Shown: positions 24,401 to 34,514 of the stretch, one piece after another | Numbering within the stretch: the stretch's first letter is position 1 | Layout: the number at the start of each line of letters is the position of its first letter | Source of the DNA: Narthecium ossifragum | Lineage: Eukaryota > Streptophyta > Magnoliopsida > Dioscoreales > Nartheciaceae | Direction of reading: 5' to 3' | NCBI GenBank assembly: GCA_963920575.1 | Contig: OY986963.1 | Coordinates: 3,510,896-3,574,895 of the forward strand | Length of the DNA stretch: 64,000 bases | Notes under the pieces: generated by a model | Told to the model about the DNA's origin: nothing | What the model saw: only the letters and a program-made list of their open reading frames with translations | Databases searched by the model: none | Position numbers and translations under genes: made by a program

Positions 24401-25313
24401 TATTCAGCAAGAACCCAGCTAGTATGATGTCTCCTACTGTAAGTATGCACAACAAACCGGTGCATCTGCATTAAAAAGAAAAATGCAGAAAGCCAAATAT
24501 ATCAACATCATAAGGCATTGAGGGATTTCAAGCCTTAACCTCTACTTGAGGTTTTTATACGAAACAAAAACATGAAAAACATAACATAAGCTCTTTAACG
24601 AAAAAGGACCCACCTTGGTGTTGGTGGCAGAAAGAAACTGTGAAGCATTCCGCGTAAGTTTGTGGATAGGGCCCCAACTACTTAACTCCACAGCATAAAC
24701 ATCCGAAAATTTGATCTCAGATTCAGTTTCTGGACAGAATTTGTCCAAGCAAGATGAAACAAATGAGTCCTCCTTCTGATATAGAAGAAAGTACAAAGAT
24801 GTTAGCTCGAACATGAATCTGAAAATTAACAAATCTCAAAGGTTCCTCCCATTGAGTTTTCATGGACTAATTTGAGGATTGCAATCCTAAAATGTTCTAA
24901 GTATTTTTCACTCAGCAATTTACATCTTTCCACCTTAGTGAGATCATAAATTTAACCAACAGACATTAAATTCCGAAACCTTTGTTATTCATTCGTAGCC
25001 TCATAAAAAGAAGAGAAAGCATTTCAAACCCTTCTTAACAAATATTGCATCATACTCCCGATTGAGAAAAAGAAACCATCTATCCGATCATATCATCGTA
25101 AGAAGCTATCATAAAACTACATCGCTATCGCAATAAAGATCGCATCTTGGAAACCAGGAATTCAAGAAAGCGCAATTCATTTCACATGGGTTTTGCCTGA
25201 TCAGCGGGGGCGATGGTTTTCCACGACAACCCATCGGTGTTGTGGGTGGCAATAACCTCTCCAACGCGATCCAAGAACAGATTCGAGCTCAGGACGGGGC
25301 CATTGCGATCCAT
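18464..25313 (-). CDS. CERK: Ceramide kinase (ACD5-like), 12 exons, 600 aa
   Basis: Exons: 25197-25313, 24614-24775, 24304-24465, 24121-24213, 23856-23948, 22892-23150, 22528-22612, 22014-22163, 20032-20133, 19561-19935, 18684-18750, 18464-18601. All join in phase for 1,803 nt, close to the Arabidopsis enzyme in length. It phosphorylates ceramide at the expense of ATP and restrains ceramide-driven cell death. The N-terminal PH-like region is about residues 40-147. The lipid-kinase (DAGK) domain has VFVHPLCGKGHG (148-159), GGDGLFNEILNG (210-221, nucleotide loop), GIIPSGSTDAIV (about 312-323), KYRWMGPARYDF and RNERAPDGLVADAHLADGF. The CERK-specific CxxxCxxC motif is present (C447, C451, C454). 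Exon 1 needs a GC donor (CAG|GCAAAA, 25196-25195); all other introns are GT-AG. It stands head to head with PnsB3, 443 bp away. Confidence 0.93.
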
Positions 25314-25756
25314 CCCTAAATCCTCCGGAGATCTTCTCCAAATCTTATAACCACAAGATCTTGAACCCTTCTCCCCTCTATCGATTTCTCACCTTTCTCC
25401 GGCGGACGGTGGAAAGGGACGGCCGTTAGATATTACTCTCCCGCGCCGCCACGGAACCTCATCGTTATTCTGGGCCGACCTGGGCTTGGAATTTTAAATG
25501 TTTTTGGGCCGGGCCTAAGAGGACAAATTCGCACATTCCTGCATTGTGATTCGTACCTATCGATCACGATATAAATCCGACGCCTCTAGAGATACCCTCA
25601 CCGTGCTGGTGTTCGGACCATAAAAAGTTCCCATGAAATCCAAGAAGAACTAGTACTAGCTAGAGGAAAGACATGAGAGCCATACATCCAGATAAGAACA
25701 CAGAGAACCATAAGGAACCAAAAGAAATACCAACTGATACATCCTCAAATCTCACA
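25314..25756. promoter_or_regulatory. Shared intergenic promoter of CERK (-) and PnsB3 (+)
   Basis: Only 443 bp separate the two divergent start codons. 25330-25470 is relatively GC-rich (5' UTR or promoter of CERK), and 25560-25700 precedes PnsB3. No TATA box can be assigned with confidence. Confidence 0.5.
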
Positions 25757-26836
25757 ATGGGTGTTCTCCAATTCAATCACCCTCCATTCACCACCACCAC
25801 CACCATACTCTTCCCAACCGCCAAACCTCCCAAGCTCTTCCACTGGCAAAGCCAAGTAAGCCCGCCTACCTGCAGAACGAGACTGATCCACGCCGCCGTC
25901 GAGACATCTCCGGCAGCCAGCGCCACCACCGAAGCCGGCAATGCGTCTGAAGATCCTCCGGCAATAGCTTTCGCCTTTGTTAGCGTAAGTAGTTACAGCT
26001 CCAACACGTACCATGTATGTTATTGCTGGGAATTCTTAGCTTCTTCTTATATATATATATATATATCGTAGCTGCTTGCGAATTGCAGCCAAGATTGCTT
26101 CCAGATGGCACGCCAGACATACACATAAGATCGTCGAAGGGTGGCCGGAAGCTTAGAGATATAATGCTGGATGGCAACATCGATCTATATGGACCCTATG
26201 TAACATATTAATCTTATATAATTTCCTCATTTCTATACATATTTTTAAATGGGTGGATCGTATTATATATTGATGCATGCAAGTAATTAAGGTAGTGTGT
26301 TCTTGGATATATTTGTAGGACAAACCACTGAGCAATTGTGCTGGAGGGGGAACCTGCGGGACGTGTCTTGTGGAGGTATAATTTAGATTATTAAATTCAT
26401 GCATACATATAAATAAAATATAAATTAGCATGATTTTAGAAGTTTTTGTTTCACTTAAATTGGTAGGTAGTTGAAGGTAAAGAGCTACTAAGTCCACGAA
26501 CAGATAAAGAGAAGGAAGCTCTTAAGAGGGTAAGGTGTAATTATGTACTGAATCAGTTTATTGCAGTACTCTTTATCATTTTTAGTTGTCACACAAAACT
26601 AAATCTGATAAATTTGCAGAATCCTAAGACATGGAGACTAGCATGCCAGACGATGGTCGGTAAACATGATTCCACAGGAGAAGTAAGTACACAAGGTCTA
26701 CTTTGTATATATATATATAGTTACGTTCTTAATTGATATACAAAACTAATAGAGTCTCACATATTGTAATTAATTTGCATGCGTGCAGGTTGTGATTCAA
26801 CAGTTGCCGGAGTGGAAGGTGCATGAGTGGGAGTAG
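25757..26836 (+). CDS. PNSB3: Photosynthetic NDH subunit of subcomplex B 3 (ferredoxin-like, NDF4), 189 aa
   Basis: Exons 25757-25984, 26089-26199, 26319-26375, 26467-26529, 26620-26682 and 26789-26836, all phase 0 with GT-AG junctions, total 570 nt. The serine/threonine/proline-rich N terminus (residues 1-45) fits a chloroplast transit peptide. The 2Fe-2S-like cluster site CAGGGTCGTC (C120, C126, C129) is followed by RLACQT (C162). Also present are LRDIMLDGNIDLYGPY and LLSPRTDKEKEAL. PnsB3 belongs to subcomplex B of the thylakoid NDH-like complex, which drives cyclic electron flow around photosystem I. I start at 25757 because MGVLQFNHPP begins the transit peptide; an in-frame upstream ATG at 25673 would add 28 residues of charged sequence. 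The first intron has an earlier AG (after ATCGTAG) that would be out of phase. Confidence 0.9.
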
Positions 26837-28825
26837 GTACTCATCTTAGTGCTGGTCATTTAGAGATTGGAAAGAATGTTGAATTCCTTAGCATGCAAGA
26901 GGAAGCAAGCATACATGCGCAATAAATACATCATATTTGTGTTCTGCAATTTAAGCTTCTTGTTTATCTATTGTGTACAGTTGCAATATATTCCAGGATT
27001 AATTCTTTAATGTAAGATTTCTTTGAAACAATTATGGTACAATTAAAACAAAATCTTCTTTGGATAAAAATAAGATATTGTCGAGATTGCAACACGAAAT
27101 GTGATATTTAGGATGTTTCAAATAAATATGGTATTGACCAAAAAAGGTTTTGTCGCAATTAACATCATGTTCCCTCATCCATATTTCTCCTTCTTGACCT
27201 TTTATTATATTAAAAATAACTCCAAATTTCGTTTAACCACTTGAGTTAATTAAAATTACTCATGGTAACAAATTACAAAATTATATTTATTTTCAACCAC
27301 CACCATAACAACACTGCTGGGTATTAAAATAGAAGGGTACAAGTCATTTTTTGGAGAAATTAAACACATGCATTTTTAGGCCTTACAATTTGAAGAATAA
27401 TGATAAACTTAAGATATGATATTTCAAGTGTTAGAAAATGTCGAGGTTTAATTTTATTTTAAAAAACAGAATAAAAATCAGACAAACTCAGAGTTTTTGC
27501 AATATTATTTGAACATTGAGAGTCAAATATTGAATTAGTCAATGCTTTGAGTTTGAACAATAAAATTCCATATTTGGAAATCAAATAATATTGCACACCA
27601 CCTTTTGAACACATACATGCTTGTTCATTGTTGGAACTATCCAAATATCATAATTTAGAATGTTTAAGAGATCTTGTATGTTTCTTGCGCAATATTTTCA
27701 AGCGCAGTTGAGATGAGACATAATAAGATGTTGGGAGAGGGATAGTTAAAATATTGAATTTAAGGAGTGCATGAGGTGAATATTTGAATTTAAAATATTG
27801 ATTTCTTTTTTTTGTTCGAACCCAAGACATATGCTATGATACCATGTTATCCTAACTGCTCAACCCAGAAACTTAAGTTATTAAAAAAGTGAGAGAGTGT
27901 TAATAGATTTATAGTCAAACACGTTTAAAAAACTCATTGTTCGCTCAAAATTTTGTTCATCAATTGATCAGCAAACAATTCCTTGAAAACAATCAGTGAT
28001 TGTGACAAGTTCAACTCTTTCAAATTCTATTTGAACAGAGGTGTCAATGCCAATGGAATTCTTAGATTAAATTCAATGAAAGAAACGTCTAAAAGAAAGT
28101 AAAGCAATGCACTGGCAATCAAACTAAAATATTTCAATGAAGAATTCAAAGATACAAATCCAATAGTTATGGTTATGCTATTCTAATAATTAAAAGCTAC
28201 AAGAACAAGGAAAAATAAAATAATACATGGTAAACTAGTAGCAATACACTCTTAAGTGTCGTTGTTGAGTGTATCTCTCTTAGCATTCATCTCACATATA
28301 TATAGGTTATGTGACACAACTGTTCCAAAACTATTGGAAACCGTCCCAACTTCTTGGAACTGTCTTGACCGTAACTACTTAATTGTTTCTGTCATCTAGG
28401 CTTCTATCGGCTAACATACTTGTAGTCTAGAAAGTGGGAAGGTGATAAATGAGATGATAAAGCTCATCGAATGATCATGAGTCCTCACACATGAATATTT
28501 AATTAAAGAAGCATTAGCGGAATGCGCGACACAACATGTTTGAACAAAGGACCTATGCTCTGATACCATGAAAGAACTCTAACAACTCAATTTAAAAGTT
28601 TCAGCTAATAGATGAGTGTGAGCTTATATTAATATAGTCTAACATTTATCATGTTTGGTAAATTTCTTATTAGTTTTGTTTGTATACGTTATATTTTATA
28701 AGTAGCCTATATCTTATAAATAGATGCTAAAGAGTTGAAGTGCAAAATTGTATCTGCATGATATTTTTATTAATTGCTTATCAACATGCCTTGCAAGCCC
28801 TTCCATTTAGTTATGACAGAGGATT
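26837..28825. other. Intergenic AT-rich DNA with LTR-retrotransposon remnants
   Basis: Two minus-strand initiator-Met primer-binding-site motifs occur: the complement of TGGTATCATAGC at 27833-27844 and of TGGTATCAGAGC at 28557-28568. Each is directly preceded (minus strand) by CA, the expected LTR end. No gag or pol domain remains and no matching LTR pair is evident. The rest is featureless AT-rich sequence. Confidence 0.5.
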
Positions 28826-29410
28826 CACTATAAAAAAATGCATATTAGCGGCGGCCAACAAATGCCACTATGGGCCTTAAAAGCACTACTAAATATTTAG
28901 TGGCGCTTTTTTAGCGTCAATAAAAAGTGTCGGAAAACCATAGCCACTAATTATATTTAGTGGCGTTTAGGCAGAGCATATGTAATAGGGGTGGCGATTA
29001 TTTTGTGGCATTTATTTGCGCCACTACTTTGTGGCATTTTTATGGCGGCATTTTTAGGATTTGTTTTTGCTTTTCATTAAAATAATGGATTTATTTTTTT
29101 AAAAAAATATATTTTAAAATATTAGCTTGATTTAATACCTCCTACCTAAATATGGGCCTTAAAAGCACTACCAAATATTTAGTGGCGTTTTTTTAGCTTC
29201 AATAAAAAGTGTCGAAAAGCCATAACCACTAATTATATTTTGTGATGTTTAGACCGAACGCATGTAACAGGGGTGGCGATTATTTTGTGGCATTTATTTT
29301 GTGCCACTACTTTTGGCATTTTTATGACGGTACTTTTGAGATTTTTTTACAACATTTTCAATAAAGTAGTGGATTTTTTTTTAAAAAAAAGCTGAGCTTC
29401 AATTAATACC
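28826..29410. mobile_element. CACTA-type transposon end with duplicated subterminal block
   Basis: It begins CACTATAAAAAAATG, like CACTA (En/Spm) termini, followed by clustered subterminal motifs AGTGGC and GCCACTA. A block of about 275 bp is present twice in direct orientation: 28869-29150 and 29151-29410 share GGGCCTTAAAAGCACTAC, TAAAAAGTGTCG and GGGGTGGCGATTATTTTGTG. The opposite terminus and transposase were not found. Confidence 0.6.
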
Positions 29411-29419
29411 TCCCACCTA

Positions 29420-30000
29420 CTTTGCACCTCGAACTCAGTAGAGAGAGGTTGTCCAACTTCCACTTGGATTGGGCTCTTGAGAGGGCTTGATGCGGTAAAG
29501 AGGAAGGTTGGCACAGAAGATTCTTGACTCGACGCACGAGAATAGGAAGGAGTCCTATTCCGAGTCAAGGTGCGGGTAGGTTTTGGATAGAAGCTATGTA
29601 AGGCAAGTTTAATGCTCTAGTAGAAGTTCGGCAAGGCAATGAGCTTTGTTGATTGGTTGATTGGCACTTGGATAAGCATGAATCCATCAGACTTTGGCTT
29701 GAACTAGGAGACTTCTCTATGAAGGAAAGACTCGGACTGCTCCTCTATATAAGGAGGAGGGCGGCCAGATGTTGGAGTATATGGAAGAGGTCGAGATCTT
29801 GGGAGATTTTTGGTGATCTAATGGATTGAAGTTTCAAGAGGGATTGAGAGATCGTGAGAGAGAGGAATTGGGTGATTCTTCTAGAGTTTTGGGTCGAGAG
29901 CTTCTTGTATTGAGAGTGATTGTACTTTGGAGACGACCTCTTATAATCATTGGTCAATAAAGGAGTTGGGATATCATACATTTACTCATATTTGTATGTC
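29420..30000 (+). mobile_element. LTR-like sequence (promoter plus polyadenylation signal)
   Basis: A TATA box (TATATAAG, 29746-29753), a purine-rich leader and AATAAA (29956-29961) about 205 bp downstream have the compact layout of an LTR U3-R-U5. The sequence is stop-rich and not coding. 30010-30190 next to it is a GC-rich block whose origin I do not recognise. No second LTR is seen, so this may be a solo or truncated LTR. Confidence 0.45.
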
Positions 30001-30289
30001 TTCTTATGTGTACAAGGAAGGAGAAGGAGGCATGGTCGGGGAGTTGGACCTCAGGGGTGAAGACAAAGAGGAAGGGGGTGTAGGTCTGGAGCTCGACAGC
30101 GTCCCAGGCATGGGTGCGAAGGACGACGCCCCCCAAGACCAGCTCCTCCCGCGTCCCCCAAGTGGTCTCCGTAATCACCATCGCCATCATCCTCGCACAT
30201 GCTGTTTATGATTGATCAACGGCCTTCGATGAGAATCGGAAAACGAAGGATTTCATCTATATCTTTGTATATCTTTGGATTGGGAACCT

Positions 30290-31245
30290 CAGCTATCCTC
30301 GCATCAAACATTTCATATGGAAGGTGTTACACGGAAAGCTTCCGGTTAGAGAGTTCCTTTGGCGTGCCATGATGTCGTCGGAGCGTGATTGCCCACGGTG
30401 TCACGTGGAGCCGGAGACGATTACACACACTCTTGTGAGTTGTTCTTTTGCTCGCGATATCTTTGATCGGCTATTTGTGCAGCAATGCCCAGAGGTGAAG
30501 ACTTGGCATATGGAAGACTTTGTGTTGGCTCTAACCAAGTCTTCATCATCATTGAAGATGAAAAAGTTTAACTCCTTGGTGGCCTACGCCTTCTGGCTTA
30601 TTTGGAAAGCTCGAAATCTGGTGGTATTTGAAGGGAATTTTGAGCCGGCGGGAGTGGTTGCTCGGAGAATCTGCAGGCATGCTGAGGAGTTCAATAGGAA
30701 AAGGAAAGCCTATGGTGTAGTAGGCTCAGGAAGACTGGGCTGTGGGGTTGTGGTGTAGGCCGATGCTTCATGGACTGCGGGTTCCGCAGCTGTTGGCGTG
30801 GTAGGGGGAACTCACACAGAGGTCATGTGGGTTGTGGGGACACCGGTTGTTGCTGCCTTAGTCCTTGAGGCAGAGATGTTGGCTGTTTTCGAGGCTGTGA
30901 GTCAGGCTCGACAACATGGAGCCAAGAGTTGTGTTGTCGAATAAGACTCACGGTGGGTGATGGAGATCCTCAACGGCTGTAGGTTGTGGGCGTCGGAACT
31001 TGGTGCTCAAGCTAAGGAGGTTTGGTCCGAGGTTTTGAAGTTGGGATCGGTTTTATTTATATATGTTCCAAGATGCTGTAATAGGAAGGCTGACCTAGTT
31101 GCTCGTCGGTCTAGAGAGTCTAACTCTGTTTTTATCTGGTCCCATGAGGGTGCTCACGACCCTCCGATATGGGATTGATGTAAGTGGGTTTTCCCTTATC
31201 TAGCCTTATGGCTCAACTCATTAAAAAAAAAACAAAAAAAAAAAC
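30290..31245 (+). mobile_element. LINE 3' fragment (zf-RVT plus RNase H-like)
   Basis: Translation shows SYPRIKHFIWKVLHGKLPVR, then CPRCHVEPETITHTLVSCSF (the zinc-binding zf-RVT domain of plant LINE reverse transcriptases), LVAYAFWLIWKARNLVVFEG and, after frame breaks, MEILNGCRLWASELGAQAKE, LFIYVPRCCNRKADLVARRS (RVT_3 domain). It ends in an A-rich tail (31223-31243). Frameshifts and stops at about 30757 and 30942 make it non-functional. The 5' part and target duplication are not identified. Confidence 0.85.
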
Positions 31246-31639
31246 TTAGAACATGTTTTTAATCGTGAACCCAAGGTCCAGCTATTAATTGGAGTCAAAC
31301 TTAGTAAATAATGGTCAACTAGTCAATCATATATAACGCCAGTTGGACCTTCGAGTCAAAATCGAACGGTTTTTAAACTTTAAACACCAAATCGAACGGT
31401 TTTAAATTTAATATTTCCTAAACTGGAGAGGGTGATAAGTGTAATTCATCCTTTAAGATAACTTATTTTTAGTGTTTGAAAATCTCAAGGTCTTTATTGT
31501 AAAAATCAGACAAACACAGAGTTCTTGCAGAAAAGACCCATATGTCTATGAAAATTCCCCATCTCTCCTTTCCTCAACCTTATGCAAGGTTTTTCCAGTT
31601 CCAGCCCCCAAAAACCCTAACCCCTAATCGTCATGCGCG
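31246..31639. other. Promoter/5' UTR region of the mTERF gene
   Basis: It shifts from AT-rich DNA to the pyrimidine-rich 5' UTR at about 31550. A small overlapping upstream reading frame begins at 31633. Confidence 0.5.
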
Positions 31640-31683
31640 ATGATACATCTCCTTCTCCCTCTCCTCCCCACCATCTCCTCTAA
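31633..31683 (+). promoter_or_regulatory. Overlapping upstream ORF at the mTERF start
   Basis: An ATG at 31633, seven bases before the mTERF ATG and in another frame, opens 16 codons ending TAA at 31681-31683, so it overlaps the main start. Both ATGs have G at -3. Ribosomes would have to leak past it or reinitiate. It matters only if the transcript starts upstream of 31633. Confidence 0.5.
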
Positions 31684-33361
31684 CCTCCGGCGATGCCTCC
31701 TCTCCACCGCCGCCAAGACGAAGGACCCTAACAGGCAGCTGAAGAACCTCTCCTACCGCCACCGCGCCCGCGCCCTCATCGACGCCCGCTGCGCCCTTGT
31801 TGACTACCTCCACTTCACCCGCGCCATCCCCTTCTCCCACGCCGAGCTCATCGCCTCCCATTCCCCCGCCTCCCTGTACTCCCTCCTCGCCCAGGTACGA
31901 TTCCCACCCTCTCCCTCTCCCTCCGAATTCCCCCGCGCCCTTCGGAGCTTCCTCTGCTTCCGCCCTCCCAACGAGTTCGACTTCTTCTTCGAATCCATTG
32001 GCCTCTCCCCCCCGCCTCCTCACTCCCAGCACTCCCACTCCGTCTTCCTTTCTGAAGACCCTCATCTCATCCCGGCCGTTTCCGCCCTCGTCCGCTTCGG
32101 ATTTCCCTGGACCAAGCTCGGCCTCCTCTACCAGGATGAACCCGCCATTTTCCGCCGCTCACCTAGCGATCTTCTTGCTCTTCTCCACCACTTCGAGTCC
32201 CTCGGCCTTTCCCGCATCTCTGTCATTGCCGCGTGCCTCGTTTTCCCATCTGTTTTGGTCGCTGACCGCTATCCTGGTAGTGAGATAAATCAATTTTTTG
32301 ATGATCTCAAATCGGTTTTTGTTGGTTCTGAACTGGATGAGTCTTTAGAAAATGTGGATGCTTTGTTGGAGATCTGTAGGAGGATTCAGGTGTTCTATGA
32401 ATTAGGTTCAAAGAATGAGGGGATGGGTGAGCTGATGGGTAGGAATCGGCGTGTGTTTTTAGAGTTTGATAAGGAGTTGTTAGCTCAAAAGTTGATTTTT
32501 TTCCTTAAAATGGGCATGACAAAGGAGGAAATCGGTCCGTTCATTCTCCAACGACCTGAAATATTGGATTTTGATCTTGAAAGCCCGAGCATTGCTATGC
32601 CTGCATATTTGATACAGATCGGTATGAGCAAAGGGGATGCCAAAACGCTATCGAAAAAGTACGCCTATGTGATGGGAAGGAATAAGGTGGGGAGCTTGCC
32701 TGGTTTGATGAGTGCCATGAACCTCCGTCAGTGGTTCCTCAGCAAGATCAAGAATGGGAATCACCACTACCTCGCCCAAGATTTTGTTTCTGATAGTTCC
32801 TTCGATGTGGAAATGGAAAGTGATTTCTTGGAAGATCTAGAGAAGATAAAATCCTCTAAGAAGCAAGAATTCCTGGCTAATAAGCTGGATTTCTTGCTAT
32901 GCATTGGTTTTGGGCAGAACAAGATCACCGCTAGAGCACTTGGTGTTGTGCATGGCACAAGGGATAGTTTGCAGGAGCGGTTCAACTGCCTCCTTGAATT
33001 GGGTATTGAGTACACAATGCTATGTAGGATGATAAGTGCAACGCCAAAGTTACTGAACCAAAACCCGGAGACAATCCATGAGAAGGTGCATTACCTGTGC
33101 AATGTCCTGGGCTATCCCCTGGATTACCTTGATAATTTCCCAGCATACCTGTGTTTTGACCTGGAGAACAGGATTAAGCCAAGATACAGGATTATAGATT
33201 GGCTCAAAGAGAATGGTTTACTAAAGAAGCCCTTCTCCCCTGCCACTATACTCGCCAACTCAGAAAAGAAGTTCATAAGTAATCTTTATAACATCCATCC
33301 AGCTGCTCCTAAAGTATGGTTGGAGAGTTTCTCACCTAGAAATCAAAGTGACCCTGACTAA
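31640..33361 (+). CDS. Mitochondrial mTERF family protein (MTERF18/SHOT1-like), 573 aa, single exon
   Basis: One uninterrupted frame of 573 codons. The N terminus (MIHLLLPLLPTISSNLRRCL, LSTAAKT) is hydrophobic and arginine-bearing with almost no acidic residues, as in mitochondrial presequences. The body holds degenerate helical mTERF repeats of about 30 residues, e.g. ALVRFGFPWTKLGLLYQDEP, KMGMTKEEIGPFILQRPEIL, QIGMSKGDAKTLSKK, GIEYTMLCRMISATPKLLNQ and NVLGYPLDYLDNFPAYLCFD. mTERFs bind organellar nucleic acid and shape transcription or RNA processing. Length, single exon and sequence most resemble plant MTERF18 (SHOT1, mitochondrial, heat tolerance); the subgroup is an inference. The GC content falls steeply from the first 600 bases to the rest. 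Confidence 0.88.
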   Translation: MIHLLLPLLPTISSNLRRCLLSTAAKTKDPNRQLKNLSYRHRARALIDARCALVDYLHFTRAIPFSHAELIASHSPASLYSLLAQVRFPPSPSPSEFPRALRSFLCFRPPNEFDFFFESIGLSPPPPHSQHSHSVFLSEDPHLIPAVSALVRFGFPWTKLGLLYQDEPAIFRRSPSDLLALLHHFESLGLSRISVIAACLVFPSVLVADRYPGSEINQFFDDLKSVFVGSELDESLENVDALLEICRRIQVFYELGSKNEGMGELMGRNRRVFLEFDKELLAQKLIFFLKMGMTKEEIGPFILQRPEILDFDLESPSIAMPAYLIQIGMSKGDAKTLSKKYAYVMGRNKVGSLPGLMSAMNLRQWFLSKIKNGNHHYLAQDFVSDSSFDVEMESDFLEDLEKIKSSKKQEFLANKLDFLLCIGFGQNKITARALGVVHGTRDSLQERFNCLLELGIEYTMLCRMISATPKLLNQNPETIHEKVHYLCNVLGYPLDYLDNFPAYLCFDLENRIKPRYRIIDWLKENGLLKKPFSPATILANSEKKFISNLYNIHPAAPKVWLESFSPRNQSDPD

Positions 33362-34514
33362 GAAGCGCTCTTTTTCCTATGCGCCTCTGTACAGTTCAGA
33401 ATTCAAATATATCACTGATTGAAAGCAGCACTAAGAATTGGAGTCCTCTGTGGAAGCCAGTGTTGCACTGTTTTGGAGAACATCTTCAAAGGCACACTGG
33501 TCTTGGATCACCGTTGCCACCATTGTACTGCTTACGCAGTAACAAGTTCGGAATTGCTCTTGGGACCTTCACTTGATACAGGAATCATTAGTATTATATG
33601 GAACTGTTCCTTTGGTTAATGCTATTATCGACGGACTCAAGTTCTGAAGCTGGTCTGTGAAGTGTCCTTATTGTTGGTTACTAGAAATGTAGTTCTAGTG
33701 AATCTCCTGCATTAGCTAGATCACTTGGAGAGGAATTCAAGGTCCCAATGGGTTATGCGTATCCCTCGCCTTGATACTTTGGTCCTTCAATTTTGTGCCC
33801 TAATGATGCTAAATTTGCATGGGCATCATTTTGTCAAATATTAGATGCAATTGACATGTAACTGCTTGGCTCATACTTCATGGAAATGCTATTGATTGTA
33901 AACTTGCATCTTCTTTTCTCCTCCTTTCCTCCTCAGGTGCTCACTTTCTGTGAACAACTTGTATACTTTGCTGTTATGTCTATGCTTGGATTTCAGGGGA
34001 TAAACGGAACTTATTCCGGAAATAAGTGGCTTATTCCCGAACCCAAGCGTATAATCATGGCTTACTTCCAGTTGCAAATGACGAATATCTATGGACCTTA
34101 GTACCTTACATTGTATGTCCACTCTATTACACTTTGTGCTGCTAGACAAACACCTCTGAATATGAACATTTCTTCTAGGGTTTTTTGGTTGCAAATTCCT
34201 AAATTCGTAGCAATTTAAAAAAGGCATAAGTTTCAAATTGGCTTAATTTCGTGCAAAATCCTAAAATCTGATAATCTCGTATAGCTTTCTGAAATTAATG
34301 TGCTCAAAATTATGGGGGTGTATATGCAGTTAGACCCATACGTAACCATGTTTAAGTATACATATGCAAATAACCCCTATAGGCGATCCATAAGTGCAAC
34401 CTCAAGCTAATTTAGGAGGATGCATGTGCAAAATTGCGCATTCGAGCTAAACCCTCGATTTAATTTCCTCTTTCCCCGCTCTCTAGCTCTCCAGAGGAAA
34501 ATAAACCTAGTCGG
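33362..34514. other. mTERF 3' UTR and intergenic DNA
   Basis: No gene is seen. Short frames (for example 33379-33619 and 33880-34101) have no family resemblance or coding bias. 34440-34514 is the pyrimidine-rich 5' UTR of the next gene. Confidence 0.6.

Noticed and set aside
29954..30190. 78-codon minus-strand frame in a GC-rich patch next to the LTR-like sequence
   Set aside because: No family recognised, no splice or promoter context; it could be a captured fragment but cannot be supported.
31797..32288. Proline/serine-rich frame inside the mTERF gene
   Set aside because: Shadow of the GC-rich 5' part of the mTERF coding sequence.
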